From positions 124,001 through 188,000 of the forward strand of contig NZ_MCGV01000001.1 in assembly GCF_001705235.1 (NCBI RefSeq): a DNA stretch of 64,000 nt, read 5' to 3'. The DNA is from Clostridium pasteurianum (lineage in GTDB: Bacteria > Bacillota > Clostridia > Clostridiales > Clostridiaceae). Under the pieces are notes generated by a model. The model did not search any database. It saw only the letters and a list, made by a program, of their open reading frames with translations, and was not told where the DNA came from. The position numbers and the translations under genes were made by a program. Positions 39,874 through 49,467 of the stretch are shown piece after piece. The first letter of the stretch is position 1, and each line of letters starts with the position of its first letter.

Positions 39874-41565
39874 CTATTTTTCGTATGGTATAGTAATTGT
39901 GAATTCACTTCCAGAGCCAACTTTGCTTTGGATGTCTATATTTCCGTTAAAATTCATAACTATATGTTTTACTATGGCAAGTCCCAGTCCAGTTCCACCA
40001 TTAGCTCTTGAACGTGCCTTATCAACCCTATAAAATCTTTCAAAAATTCTTTTTAAATGATTTTCAGGAATTCCAACTCCACTATCTTTGATAGATATAA
40101 TGCAATTGTTTGAATCATATTTTTTTCTTATTAGTACTTCTCCACCATTTTCAGTATACTTTATGGCATTATCAACTAAGTTTATGATCATTTGCTTAAA
40201 TCTGTCACTATCCCCTATTAGCTTAGGCACATCATCACCAACAATATTTATACTTATATTTTTAGCATCAGCAGATCTTGTTAAAAGATGATATACAGCT
40301 TTTATTATTTCATTAACATCAAATTTTTCTTTTTTCATGGAAGTACGTACTTCTATATCTGAAAGTGTCAATATATCACTTATAAGCCTTGTAAGTCTAT
40401 TAACTTCATCATCTATTATATCAAGGAATTCTCCCCTTTGTTTTGCATCATCTACATACCTTAAAGTTTCAGAAAAACCTTTTATAGATGTTAGTGGAGT
40501 TTTAAGCTCATGAGACACATTAGCAACAAACTGAGTTCTCATATTTTCTAATTTTTTAATATCAGTTATATCTTGGACAACTGCAACTACTCCTATACGC
40601 TCGTACCCATTTATTATATCAGCAGTTTTGATTCTAAGATTCCTCTCTTTGGGCCAGGTAGTTTTTATCTCAATATAGTCATTTATTTCTCTATTAAAAA
40701 TGTCCTCAAGCTCATAGTTTCTTATACAATCCATGAGTCTTTTACCTATTACATTTTTCCCTATTCCAAATATTTTTTCTGCATATGGATTTATCATTAT
40801 TATTCTATGTTTTTTGTCTACCGCTACAACCCCACTATCCATACTTACTAATATAGCTTCTAACTTTTGCTGCTTTTCATCGGATTCTTTTATGTTCATT
40901 TGAAGTTTCTCTGCCATATCATTAAAAGTTTTACTCAGCTGACCTATCTCATCTTTTGATGTAATCTTAGCTCTTGTTTCAAGTTCTCCCCTGGCTATCC
41001 TATAAGTTGTATCCTTAAGTTCTTCAATAGGATTTAAAATAACATGAGAGAGCTTAAAAGATAAAAATACTGCCACAATGATACTTAAAGCTACAACATA
41101 CATATATAATTCAAAGTATTTTTCTTCAAATCGCTCTATGGAGGAAATTTTAATAGCTGTTCTGACTATTGTACCGTCTTTTCTTGCCTTTGCATAATAC
41201 AGCACATTACTCTTTAAAGAATCACTGTAACGCATACTATAGCCATCACCATCTTTTCTAGCCTCTACTACCTCTATTCGCTTATTATGATTATCTAATT
41301 TTGATTTGTTTACAAAATTATCATATAAAACCACACCGTTTTTATTTATATAAGTAACCCTCATATCGGAACTCTTAAATATCTTGCTAAGATCTACACT
41401 ATTATTAATATTAATATAATTGCAAACTACAGTATTAGTTCTCTTAAGATTCTGTTTTGTATTTTGTTTATATTCATAATCCTCAATTTTTATAAATAAA
41501 ACGGTTATCATCAAAATAGTTACAATTAAAATACTCAAATTATATAAAATAAGTTTTTTCTTCAT
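39874..41565 (-). CDS. phoR: Phosphate sensor histidine kinase PhoR
   Basis: This is a membrane sensor kinase for the Pho response. The 563-residue protein has helices at about 7-27 and 155-175 around an extracellular domain, then HAMP (ELKDTTYRIARGELETRAK), a PAS domain (VDKKHRIIMINPYAEKIFG), the HisKA H-box VSHELKTPLTSIKGF (phosphorylated His), and the ATPase with NLVDNAIKYT, DSGVGIP and GGTGLGLAIVKH. ATG 41565 is used because the TTG at 41571 overlaps the phoP stop. Its position beside pst supports the PhoR call over another OmpR-type kinase. Confidence 0.93.
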   Translation of the reverse strand: MKKKLILYNLSILIVTILMITVLFIKIEDYEYKQNTKQNLKRTNTVVCNYININNSVDLSKIFKSSDMRVTYINKNGVVLYDNFVNKSKLDNHNKRIEVVEARKDGDGYSMRYSDSLKSNVLYYAKARKDGTIVRTAIKISSIERFEEKYFELYMYVVALSIIVAVFLSFKLSHVILNPIEELKDTTYRIARGELETRAKITSKDEIGQLSKTFNDMAEKLQMNIKESDEKQQKLEAILVSMDSGVVAVDKKHRIIMINPYAEKIFGIGKNVIGKRLMDCIRNYELEDIFNREINDYIEIKTTWPKERNLRIKTADIINGYERIGVVAVVQDITDIKKLENMRTQFVANVSHELKTPLTSIKGFSETLRYVDDAKQRGEFLDIIDDEVNRLTRLISDILTLSDIEVRTSMKKEKFDVNEIIKAVYHLLTRSADAKNISINIVGDDVPKLIGDSDRFKQMIINLVDNAIKYTENGGEVLIRKKYDSNNCIISIKDSGVGIPENHLKRIFERFYRVDKARSRANGGTGLGLAIVKHIVMNFNGNIDIQSKVGSGSEFTITIPYEK

Positions 41566-41567
41566 TT

Positions 41568-42269
41568 TCAATCCCCACTATAGTTATTAAATCTATATCC
41601 TATTCCTCTTATGGTTTCAATAAATTTAGGCTTTTTATCATCCTCCTCTATTTTTTGCCTTAAATGCCTTACATGCACATCAACAGTACGGGTCTCTCCA
41701 ATATACTCATACCCCCATACTTTATCAAGCAAAAAATCTCTAGTCATAACCCTGCCCTTATTTTTGATAAGTACTTCTAAAAGTTCAAATTCTTTGAGAG
41801 TAAGTTCTATTTTTTCGCCATCTTTTACTACACTATGCCTCTGAAAATCTATTTGAATATTTCCAAACTTAAAAATTTTATCTATATAATCGATTCTAGT
41901 TCTCCTTAAAACAGCTTTTACCCTCGCCACTAATTCCCTTACTGAAAAAGGTTTTGTTATATAATCATCAGCTCCAAGTTCCAATCCCAAAATTTTATCC
42001 AGTTCCTCACCTTTTGCCGTTATCATAATTACCGGCATATTTGAAATCACCTGATCTCTTCTTATTTCTCTGCACACATCATAACCATCCATTAATGGCA
42101 GCATAAGATCTAAGAGAACTAACCCCGGTGATTCTTCTCTTGCTAGACTTAATGCTTTTACACCATCACTTGCTGTAATAACCTTATACCCATTATTTTC
42201 AAGATTGAATTTTATGAGTTTAACTATATGCTCCTCATCATCTACAACAAGTATTTTCTCACCAGCCAT
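41568..42269 (-). CDS. phoP: Phosphate response regulator PhoP
   Basis: This is an OmpR-class response regulator of 233 residues. The receiver has acidic DDEEH, phosphorylated Asp in LLDLMLPLMDGYD (about 53), Thr in MITAKGEE and Lys in ITKPFS. The C-terminal winged helix has TLKEFELLEVLIKNKGRV and TVDVHVRHLRQKIE. It would bind PHO boxes at pstS and elsewhere. A 21-base gap with AGGAGGAGT separates it from pgeF; the phoR start is directly after its stop. Confidence 0.95.
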   Translation of the reverse strand: MAGEKILVVDDEEHIVKLIKFNLENNGYKVITASDGVKALSLAREESPGLVLLDLMLPLMDGYDVCREIRRDQVISNMPVIMITAKGEELDKILGLELGADDYITKPFSVRELVARVKAVLRRTRIDYIDKIFKFGNIQIDFQRHSVVKDGEKIELTLKEFELLEVLIKNKGRVMTRDFLLDKVWGYEYIGETRTVDVHVRHLRQKIEEDDKKPKFIETIRGIGYRFNNYSGD

Positions 42270-42290
42270 AATACTCCTCCTGAATTGTAA

Positions 42291-43001
42291 TTATTTTTTT
42301 ATTATAAAAGAGAACATTCTTCCTGCCTTTATACCATCTCTTCTATATGAAAACATCTTATATTCTTCTGAACACTTAGTACATATACCCAAAGAATTTA
42401 TATTTTTAACATTTACGCTTTCACATTGTTTTATTATACATTTTTCTAAATCAAGTTTACCATTTTTGTATATTGCCTCATTCTCATAAATGGGTTCTTT
42501 TTTAAATCCCTCTAGTGCTTCCTCTCCAAATTCATAGCAGCAAGATTTATTATGTGGTCCTATATATACTACAATGTTTGAAGGCACACATGAGAATTCT
42601 TCTTTCATTTTTAAAATTGTCTTTTTTACAATTAAATCTCTAGTTCCCTTCCAACCACTGTGTACTGTTGCTATTACACCTTTAACCTTATCATATATAA
42701 TGACTGGTACACAATCAGCAGTAAATACTCCCACTGCAATATTTTCTTTATCTGTAACAAGGGCATCCCCTTCCTTAATCCCTTTATTTGAATCATAATT
42801 TAAAATAATGCTGCTATGAATCTGCTTTAAATATCCAACATCCTTAACATGAAACCACTTTTTTAGGTTATTTACATTGCAAATTCCCTCTTTTGTATTT
42901 ATATTGAAATTTAAATTATTTTCAGCAGTTGAAAAATACACCGCTATATTTTCGTCTTTAATTTCTAGAAAACTATACTCATCTACTCTTTTTATATTCA
43001 T
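42291..43001 (-). CDS. pgeF: Peptidoglycan editing factor PgeF (YlmD/YfiH laccase fold)
   Basis: This 236-residue protein of the YfiH family removes or hydrolyses faulty peptidoglycan precursors (L-Ser in place of L-Ala) and also acts on purine nucleosides in some members. It has the conserved metal ligands: His in LKQIHSS, Cys in FTADCVPVI and His in VHSGWKGT. In Bacillus ylmD sits next to sigG-ylmC; here it precedes phoP, and its promoter has PHO-box-like repeats, so it is probably co-transcribed with phoPR. Confidence 0.92.
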   Translation of the reverse strand: MNIKRVDEYSFLEIKDENIAVYFSTAENNLNFNINTKEGICNVNNLKKWFHVKDVGYLKQIHSSIILNYDSNKGIKEGDALVTDKENIAVGVFTADCVPVIIYDKVKGVIATVHSGWKGTRDLIVKKTILKMKEEFSCVPSNIVVYIGPHNKSCCYEFGEEALEGFKKEPIYENEAIYKNGKLDLEKCIIKQCESVNVKNINSLGICTKCSEEYKMFSYRRDGIKAGRMFSFIIKK

Positions 43002-43048
43002 AACAATTACCTCTATATTATTATATTATTTTTCTTAAACCTTGTATT

Positions 43049-43078
43049 ATTATAATACTTATTTTAACATGATTTTAA
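43049..43078 (-). promoter_or_regulatory. PHO-box-like repeats and -10 before pgeF-phoPR
   Basis: On the minus strand TGTTAAAATCATGTTAAAAT contains TTAAAA twice at an 11-bp spacing, each one base off the TTnACA consensus. A TATAAT follows (43049-43054). It suggests PhoP autoregulation of pgeF-phoP-phoR. The region is very AT-rich, so chance matches are possible. Confidence 0.45.
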
Positions 43079-43104
43079 CAATGAAAACTCAAATAACTTA
43101 AAAT

Positions 43105-43150
43105 AAAAAATTAAGGATTTCGTAAATATTTGCGAAATCCTTAATTTTTT
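43105..43150. terminator. Strong bidirectional terminator of the ger operon
   Basis: AAAAAATTAAGGATTTCG and CGAAATCCTTAATTTTTT form a perfect 18-bp stem with a 10-base loop. It overlaps the gerB-type stop codon at 43149 and ends the ger operon on the minus strand. Confidence 0.92.
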
Positions 43151-44255
43151 ATTTAGCTTTAGAAAATATTTTCTTAATAATTAAAGTCAAAAATAGTATT
43201 AAAGGTACTCCAAAATCAATCGGAAGAGAAATATACTGCCACACACTCTCTCTTAATTTTAAAAATAGTACTTTATCATGACCTATATAATATGTAAAAA
43301 TTATCATCATTAAGCCAAAAGTAACAATAATAAATGGTTTTTTCTTTTTTATTCCAGTTGTTTGCTTAAAAGCCTCTACAGAACATAAAGATAAAATTCC
43401 TGCTTGAATCATTATACTCCAATACCACAGAGAAACCATAAATGATTCAAAACGATGTAGATATTGAGTAATCTGAATAGACCTTACAAAATCCATACTA
43501 GCAATACGCATTAATGACACAACATGAGGTCCCATAACCATCAATTCCACAACAAAATAAAAAACAAATAAAGATCCGCCAATGAACAAACCAGAAACTG
43601 CTGCACTCCAAACTTTTTTTCTCTCATGTACCAGTGGTAAAATCATTGGTATAAGTATTTGAGATATACCTACAAATGTATCGCCTTTTAAACTTGATTT
43701 TAATACAGGCACAACCCCTGAATCAAAAAAAGGTGTAATTCTGTAAATATCTATTTCACTTAAGGAAGCCATAAAAACAATCAAATAAAAAATTATAGCC
43801 ATCTTAAAAGCAATAACAGCTGTTCTTGCAATAACTTCTGGTCCCTTCCATACTAAATAACATATTATAAAAACATGCATTATGGTAACTACCAAAAATG
43901 GTGTTTGTGGAAGTAAAAAATCACTAAGATGATGAATATACATTGATATTGAACTAGAGGCACTAAGAAAAAAATGCACTGTAAGTATTACTCCCATAAT
44001 TTTCCCAAATACTCCTCCTAAAAGCTCTTGACTATACTCCACTATTGTTTGATTGGGAAACTTTTGTCCTATGTAAATTGCAATAAGAATAAATGGCAGT
44101 ACGGTAAATAAACTTATAATACCACTTATCCACATATCATGACCCACCTCTCTGGCTAAAATACCGCTTCCATAATTGATTGTTGTAGGCCACATAATAC
44201 AAATCAAAATATCTCTAAATTGTTTACTATTAATGACTTCCTTTCCCTTGGTCAT
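43149..44255 (-). CDS. Germinant receptor membrane subunit B (GerAB/GerKB type)
   Basis: This 368-residue spore germination permease (APC superfamily, GerAB family) has about ten membrane helices. Landmarks are GSGILAREVGHDMWISGII near the N-terminus, YIGQKFPNQTIVEYSQELLG, VPVLKSSLKGD and LRIASMDFVRSIQITQYLHRF-type helices later. It forms the ligand-binding part of a GerA-type receptor in the spore inner membrane. ATG 44255 follows AAGGAG at a long 11-base spacing; the ATG at 44282 has no site of its own. It is third in the A-C-B order typical of clostridial gerK. Confidence 0.9.
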   Translation of the reverse strand: MTKGKEVINSKQFRDILICIMWPTTINYGSGILAREVGHDMWISGIISLFTVLPFILIAIYIGQKFPNQTIVEYSQELLGGVFGKIMGVILTVHFFLSASSSISMYIHHLSDFLLPQTPFLVVTIMHVFIICYLVWKGPEVIARTAVIAFKMAIIFYLIVFMASLSEIDIYRITPFFDSGVVPVLKSSLKGDTFVGISQILIPMILPLVHERKKVWSAAVSGLFIGGSLFVFYFVVELMVMGPHVVSLMRIASMDFVRSIQITQYLHRFESFMVSLWYWSIMIQAGILSLCSVEAFKQTTGIKKKKPFIIVTFGLMMIIFTYYIGHDKVLFLKLRESVWQYISLPIDFGVPLILFLTLIIKKIFSKAK

Positions 44256-44283
44256 ATTACTTCTTGCTCCTTTATTACACATT

Positions 44284-45438
44284 TTATTTCATCTTTAATC
44301 GCTGCAAAGGCTTTGCTAATGATACATGATTTATATCCACTTTTACCACTAGATTAGTATCAGACTTTTCAAAAAGTTTATCCCATTTTGAGGATATTTG
44401 ATGCCATTCATTCTTGTGCTGTGTATGCAGTATGCGGCTTAAACCTAAAAAGTCTATTTGCATATCTTTTGATGCAGCTACTGTATATTGCATATCACTA
44501 CTTATGCTCATCTCCAATGCTCTTTCTAATTCACGCAATTTTTTCTGATCATTAAAATTAGTAGAGCATCCCTGTTCTGTTATAATAGCACTAACTTTAA
44601 CCTTAATTGTAAAGTGCGGTACACCATTTTTCACATAGCTTTTAATGGATGATTTAGCACTTTTAATTTCCAGAGTGACAGGTTGATGATCATATGGACA
44701 ACTAACAACCATTATAGAACCATTCATTTTATTTTTAATCCATAAAAGTCCCCTTGTTTCCTCCTCATTTAATGGATTATACAATTTAGTGCCTTTAAAA
44801 ACATATGCACCACTTGTTTTCACAGCAGTCTGTGAATTTGATTTATCTACAATAATTCTTGAAGTTACCGGACTTACATATGGGTCAATACAGTCCTCAA
44901 GAAAATCTTTAAGCATTATGCTATAGGATTTACCAGTTAAATTGTTAGTTTCAATTATTTTTTCTAAAGATATAGCCGGATCTTTTTCCATTACTGGCTC
45001 AATCTCAAGAACTTTTTCTGCTTCACCTGGAGTAACTGCAACTAAAGTTCTTAAACGAAGCTCAGGATTTCTAGTAAAGAAGTCAAATATTTCAAGAGTA
45101 TTACTTCTTGCAAGTTGCTCACCTATAAGTATTATTTTTATATGAGACCAGAATATACGACGTGAAGATTTTGCAGCCATATTACGTATTGCCTCAAATA
45201 CTGTTTTTCCCTTGCTTGAAACAATCCAGAAAGGTTTAGCCTTACCGGTTCCAGAGCCGGATGACGTTTTGCTATAGGTCTCTGGGCTTGCAATTTGTGC
45301 CGTTACTTTAAATCCATCATCAGTCTTATCTATCCCAACACTTAATACAAAAGCAAGCTCATTGATTTCTCTAGCATTCCAGCAGCCAGTTTGTAAAAGC
45401 GAAAATACAATAATTAATCCAAGAGCTATTTTTCTCAT
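44284..45438 (-). CDS. Germinant receptor lipoprotein subunit C (GerAC/GerKC type)
   Basis: This 384-residue lipoprotein has signal and lipobox LLQTGC (Cys about residue 19), then the family opening WNAREINELAFVLSVGIDK and the conserved KTVFEAIRNMAAKSSRRIFWSH. It is the outer-face subunit of the spore receptor. It sits 29 bases after gerA and just before gerB. Confidence 0.93.
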   Translation of the reverse strand: MRKIALGLIIVFSLLQTGCWNAREINELAFVLSVGIDKTDDGFKVTAQIASPETYSKTSSGSGTGKAKPFWIVSSKGKTVFEAIRNMAAKSSRRIFWSHIKIILIGEQLARSNTLEIFDFFTRNPELRLRTLVAVTPGEAEKVLEIEPVMEKDPAISLEKIIETNNLTGKSYSIMLKDFLEDCIDPYVSPVTSRIIVDKSNSQTAVKTSGAYVFKGTKLYNPLNEEETRGLLWIKNKMNGSIMVVSCPYDHQPVTLEIKSAKSSIKSYVKNGVPHFTIKVKVSAIITEQGCSTNFNDQKKLRELERALEMSISSDMQYTVAASKDMQIDFLGLSRILHTQHKNEWHQISSKWDKLFEKSDTNLVVKVDINHVSLAKPLQRLKMK

Positions 45439-45467
45439 CTACATTTCTCCCTCACTTAAAAATAGAA

Positions 45468-47078
45468 TCATTTATCTTTATTTTTTCTACTAGAATGTGC
45501 TTTGGGTTCTGGTTTCATATTAAGTCCAGTCTTTCTATTATATTTACGTGAAATATAATTAGGCAGGCCAATCATTTTCCACCAAGGCTTTCTTATCATA
45601 ATATCTCTAGACTTATCTTTGTTTGCCGATACAAAGGGCTCCATGTAATTTACACCAAAAGAGCGCAGACTATTTAAATGAATAATTATTATACTTAATC
45701 CTGCTAAAATCCCAGGTAAACCAAGTATCGAAGCCATAAGCATCAAAGGAAATCTAATTAAACGTCCCGAAGCTGCTGCATCAAAAGCTGGAATGGCAAA
45801 AGAACTGATTCCTGTTAATGCTACGACAATTACCATTGCCTGTGAAACAATACCAGCCTGAACTGCCGCCTGACCTATAACAAGACCACCTACTATACTC
45901 ACGGCCTGACCTGCCTGCCTTGGCAGTCTTAAACCTGCTTCTCTTAAAATTTCGAATGTAGCTTCCATCATAAATGCCTCTCCTATACTTGGAAAAGGTA
46001 CGCCTTCACGTGAAGCTGCAATTGATAGTGCCAGTGTAGTAGGAATCATTTCCTGATGAAAACTCGTTAAAGCAATGTACATTGCGGGGAGGACAACTGA
46101 AATAAAATAAGCCGTAACCCTAATAAATCTTGTCAGAGAGCCTACAAGAAAACGCTCATAATAATCATCTGCTGCTTGCATAAACTGAAAAAAAATTGTA
46201 GGAACTATTAAGACATAAGGAGTTGTGTCTACAAGAATAGCTATACGTCCTTCTAATATTGCCGCAGAAGCCTTGTCAGGACGTTCACTATGTTCTATTT
46301 GAGGAAATGGAGACATAGGAGTATCTTCTATTAGTTCTTCAATATAACCACTTTCAAGTATGCCATCAATTTTAATTCTTCCCAAACGATTTTGAACTTC
46401 ATTTATTATACCTTCCTTGGCTATACCTTCAAGATAGACCATTAATATTGTCGTTTTAGTTTTTGTCCCTATCTTAAATGATATCATCCTTAAATCAGGG
46501 CTTTTAATTCTTCGCCTTATGAGAGCAGTATTATTTTCTATATTTTCTGTAAAACTATCCTTTGCTCCTCTTATGGAATTTTCAGTAGTCGGCTCCCCGA
46601 TAGCCCTATCTTTCCATCCTGTGCTTCCAACTATAAGTGCTCTATTTATTTTGTCCAAAAACAGAATTGTATTTCCACTAATAAGTTCATTTATTATATT
46701 ATTAACATCAGTTTCTTCACTTAAACAAATATTAGGTATACCATATTCTTTTATCATCTTAAAAAATTCATCGCTATCTTTAACATTATTAAATCTGTCA
46801 TTTAACATCAAAGCTCCAATAACCTGTTCATTAATGAGTTCTCTTTCAGCCAGACCTTTAATCAAAATTACTGCTGCCTTTATTTTCTTTCCTGGATTAA
46901 TGGTAAATTCTCTGACTACTATGTCACCCGCAAAACCCATTATCTTCTTTATTGTTTCAATATTTGATTTTAAATCTGAGGAGAGTTTTATATGATTCAA
47001 TGTTTTTTTTTCTAATTTTTGATTTTGTTTTATAGCTTTATCCTTCATTGCATTATGGAAATATTTCAAAATTGACAT
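45468..47078 (-). CDS. Germinant receptor subunit A (GerAA/GerKA type)
   Basis: This 536-residue protein has a hydrophilic N-terminal half (about 1-280) with VGSTGWKDRAIGEPTTENSI and the AILEGRIAILVDTTPYVLIVPTI link. It is followed by four or five membrane helices (RVTAYFISVVLPAMYIAL; SIVGGLVIGQAAVQAG; LMLMASILGLPGILAGLS). It is the spore GerA family large subunit. ATG 47078 follows TAGGAGG, and a sigma-G-like promoter is at 47110-47140. No germinant specificity can be read from sequence. Confidence 0.93.
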   Translation of the reverse strand: MSILKYFHNAMKDKAIKQNQKLEKKTLNHIKLSSDLKSNIETIKKIMGFAGDIVVREFTINPGKKIKAAVILIKGLAERELINEQVIGALMLNDRFNNVKDSDEFFKMIKEYGIPNICLSEETDVNNIINELISGNTILFLDKINRALIVGSTGWKDRAIGEPTTENSIRGAKDSFTENIENNTALIRRRIKSPDLRMISFKIGTKTKTTILMVYLEGIAKEGIINEVQNRLGRIKIDGILESGYIEELIEDTPMSPFPQIEHSERPDKASAAILEGRIAILVDTTPYVLIVPTIFFQFMQAADDYYERFLVGSLTRFIRVTAYFISVVLPAMYIALTSFHQEMIPTTLALSIAASREGVPFPSIGEAFMMEATFEILREAGLRLPRQAGQAVSIVGGLVIGQAAVQAGIVSQAMVIVVALTGISSFAIPAFDAAASGRLIRFPLMLMASILGLPGILAGLSIIIIHLNSLRSFGVNYMEPFVSANKDKSRDIMIRKPWWKMIGLPNYISRKYNRKTGLNMKPEPKAHSSRKNKDK

Positions 47079-47109
47079 GATGAAACCTCCTAGACTATAA
47101 TTACAAATC

Positions 47110-47140
47110 TAGTATGCTCAATATAACAAAAATTATTTGC
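47110..47140 (-). promoter_or_regulatory. Putative sigma-G promoter of the ger operon
   Basis: On the minus strand CATACTA (47110-47116) is a perfect sigma-G -10. GCAAA (47136-47140) lies 19 bases upstream, a poor match in sequence and spacing to GhATr-N18. The site is 32 bases before gerA, downstream of the alcohol dehydrogenase terminator. Germinant receptor genes are sigma-G-controlled in known spore formers. Confidence 0.5.
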
Positions 47141-47154
47141 ATTTGAGCGTTGAC

Positions 47155-47188
47155 AAAAAAGATGCCGCAGAAATATCTGCAGCATCTT
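47155..47188 (-). terminator. Terminator of the alcohol dehydrogenase gene
   Basis: AAGATGCTGCAG, short loop, CTGCGGCATCTT followed by TTTTT, 9 bases after the dehydrogenase stop. The stem is 12 bp with one G-U pair. Confidence 0.9.
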
Positions 47189-47196
47189 TATCTCTA

Positions 47197-48417
47197 TTAT
47201 TTTTTATATAATTTCAAACTTCTAACAAGCTTTTCACACTCATTAACACTTATTATTTTAGGCACAGGATAATCAGGATTGCCTTCCTTAACAGCCCTTT
47301 TGGCAATTAGAGCTATATCATTTTCTTTTAACTCTTTAATACCTAGTGGAATATTCATATTTTTGTTCATATCTTTTATTTTTGCTATTAATTTTAAAGC
47401 TAAATCTTTTTTAGATTCATTCCTGTCTCCTAAATTTGCATAAGTAGCTATTTCAGCTAACTTTTCATACGCTGCCTCTCCATAATACTCCAGCACTTTA
47501 GGAAGTATTATAGCATTTGCTAAACCATGAGCTACCCCATATAATCCACCAATACTGTGAGCTATTGCATGAACATAACCAACATTTGCTCTAGTAAAAG
47601 CTTGTCCAGCATAATTAGATGCTAAAAGCAGTGCACTACGTCCGTCAATATTATTTCCATCATTATATACATTTTCTAAGTTGTCTATTATCATTTTTGA
47701 TGCCTTTAATGCTTTATCATTTGTAAAATCGGTACCATTTTTACCTATATAAGCTTCAATAGCATGAGTTAATGCATCCATTCCTGTTGAAGCAGTAAGA
47801 TGCTTTGGAACTCCAACAGTTAATTCTGGATCTAGTATTGCAAAATCCGGCATAAGCTTAAAATCTGCAATTGCATACTTTTCATGAGTACTAGAATCAG
47901 TTACTACTGCTGCAACTGTAGCTTCTGAGCCACTTCCCGCTGTAGTAGGTACTGCAAAGAATGGTGGTATAGGTTTTTTTACTTTTAAAAATCCCCTTAA
48001 ATCTTTAATTTGTAAATTACTGTTGTTAGCTCTTGCCCCCACTACCTTGGCACAATCAATGGGTGACCCACCACCAATGGCTACTATTGCCCTGCAGTTA
48101 TTATTTTTATAAATTTTTAAACATTCTTCAATATTCTCTATAGTAGGATTGGATTTTACAGTATCATAAACTCCATAGATTATATTGTTTTGCTTTAACT
48201 TTTCAAAAAAATTATTGATTAATCCTGATCTCATTATAGTTCCACTTACTACAATTAATGCGTTATTAATATTCTGGTCTTTCATCAGATCAGGAATTTT
48301 ATTCACACTGCCTGTACCAGATATTAATTTAGGTTCTTTGAATTTTGCTAACTTAGTACCAGTCTTAACTACTGCTTGAAATGTTCTATAATACGCTTTT
48401 TTTAATGTCCAAATCAT
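47197..48417 (-). CDS. Iron-containing alcohol dehydrogenase
   Basis: This 406-residue group III (Fe-type) dehydrogenase has the NAD(P)-binding GGGSPIDCAK (about residues 109-118), VPTTAGSGSEATVAAVV and the metal-ligand blocks TGMDALTHAIEAYIG (His) and VHAIAHSIGGLYGVAHGLANA (two His). An extra 35-residue N-terminus (MIWTLKKAYYRTFQAV) precedes the domain. The substrate (butanol, ethanol or a diol) cannot be told. ATG 48417 follows GGAGG; it is monocistronic with its own terminator. Confidence 0.9.
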   Translation of the reverse strand: MIWTLKKAYYRTFQAVVKTGTKLAKFKEPKLISGTGSVNKIPDLMKDQNINNALIVVSGTIMRSGLINNFFEKLKQNNIIYGVYDTVKSNPTIENIEECLKIYKNNNCRAIVAIGGGSPIDCAKVVGARANNSNLQIKDLRGFLKVKKPIPPFFAVPTTAGSGSEATVAAVVTDSSTHEKYAIADFKLMPDFAILDPELTVGVPKHLTASTGMDALTHAIEAYIGKNGTDFTNDKALKASKMIIDNLENVYNDGNNIDGRSALLLASNYAGQAFTRANVGYVHAIAHSIGGLYGVAHGLANAIILPKVLEYYGEAAYEKLAEIATYANLGDRNESKKDLALKLIAKIKDMNKNMNIPLGIKELKENDIALIAKRAVKEGNPDYPVPKIISVNECEKLVRSLKLYKK

Positions 48418-48696
48418 ATAATGCATCCTCCATATTCATCTCTTCTAATTTATCAATATCTCATTATTTTTTCATCATATGCTTTTAAAATCTAACCGTT
48501 ATCATTTACAGCTGAATTAGTAATTTTTAAATCCTACTATTCTTTAGCTGATTATTTTGTATTATTCACACTTATAATTATAATGTATAATACTACTAAA
48601 TGTCTAACAATTTCCAAATTACTATTGTGATTATTACAAAAAATTAATAACATTCTAATAATCTTATGTAAACACACTACTTAAAAGTTTCTCTTA

Positions 48697-48917
48697 ATGA
48701 AAAAAATTAATACGGTAAATATTGACTTAGTGCTGTAGAAGAATTGAAAAGTAGAAATGTATATTATATATCTACACCTTCAGTAAACTTATGTAAATTA
48801 GGAAAGTTTTACTTTGATTTTAAACTAAACAGAGCAATAGTATTTGGGAACAGTTTGAATACTATTGCTTCTCAATATTTAGTGTATCAAATCCATAAAA
48901 TTCTACTAAAATTGTAA
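48697..48917 (+). pseudogene. Probable relic of a WecB/TagA-like glycosyltransferase gene
   Basis: The interval 48418-48948 has no intact gene. From ATG 48697 the frame reads MKKINTVNIDLVL then stops. A second frame, open for 63 codons (48726-48917) without a start, reads AVEELKSRNVYYISTPSVNL and later FKLNRAIVFGNSLNTIASQY. Joined, these resemble the first part of a WecB/TagA/CpsF protein (N-terminal KVNILG-like start, ITP.NVD and DG..VW segments) with an internal deletion and a lost 3' end. A 12-bp perfect hairpin (48833-48868) lies inside. The family match is from memory and weak. Confidence 0.3.
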
Positions 48918-48948
48918 AGTATAATAATACTAATGCAAATTTAGTTAC

Positions 48949-49404
48949 TTATTTTTTATTCACAAGATTTAATATTTCCTCCATAAAGGTATTTATGTCC
49001 TTAAATTGTCTATAAACAGAAGCAAATCTCACATAAGCAATTTCATCTATCTCTTTAAGCTTTTCCATTACCATTTCACCAATAGTATCAGACTTTACTT
49101 CCGTTAGCATTTGATTACTTATAGCCTTCTCAACTTCAGACGCTATATTTTCTATCTGCTGCCTTGAAACCGGCCTTTTTTCACAGGACTTTATGAGCCC
49201 ATTTATTACTTTAGACTTATCAAAAAATTCTCTACTAGAATCTTTCTTTATAACCAGTATAGGTATATCCTCTACTTTTTCATAAGTTGTATATCTTTTG
49301 CTACATTTAAGACATTCACGTCTTCTTCTTATTGCCATATTGTCTTCGGTAGATCTAGAATCTACTACCTTACTTTCAGCATATCCACAAAATGGGCACT
49401 TCAA
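48949..49404 (-). CDS. nrdR: Transcriptional repressor NrdR
   Basis: NrdR represses ribonucleotide reductase genes and senses ATP/dATP. From TTG 49404 the protein is 151 residues, the normal length. It begins MKCPFCGY with a four-Cys zinc ribbon (CPFC, CLKC), then the ATP-cone domain (VIKKDSSREFFDKSKVINGL). TTG 49404 gives the standard N-terminus and lies 5 bases after AGGATGTGA; the ATG at 49434 adds ten non-conserved residues. Confidence 0.93.
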   Translation of the reverse strand: MKCPFCGYAESKVVDSRSTEDNMAIRRRRECLKCSKRYTTYEKVEDIPILVIKKDSSREFFDKSKVINGLIKSCEKRPVSRQQIENIASEVEKAISNQMLTEVKSDTIGEMVMEKLKEIDEIAYVRFASVYRQFKDINTFMEEILNLVNKK

Positions 49405-49467
49405 AGCTCTCACATCCTTTGTTAAAGAATACATTTATTTAATTATACACTTTTTAAGGATAATTGT

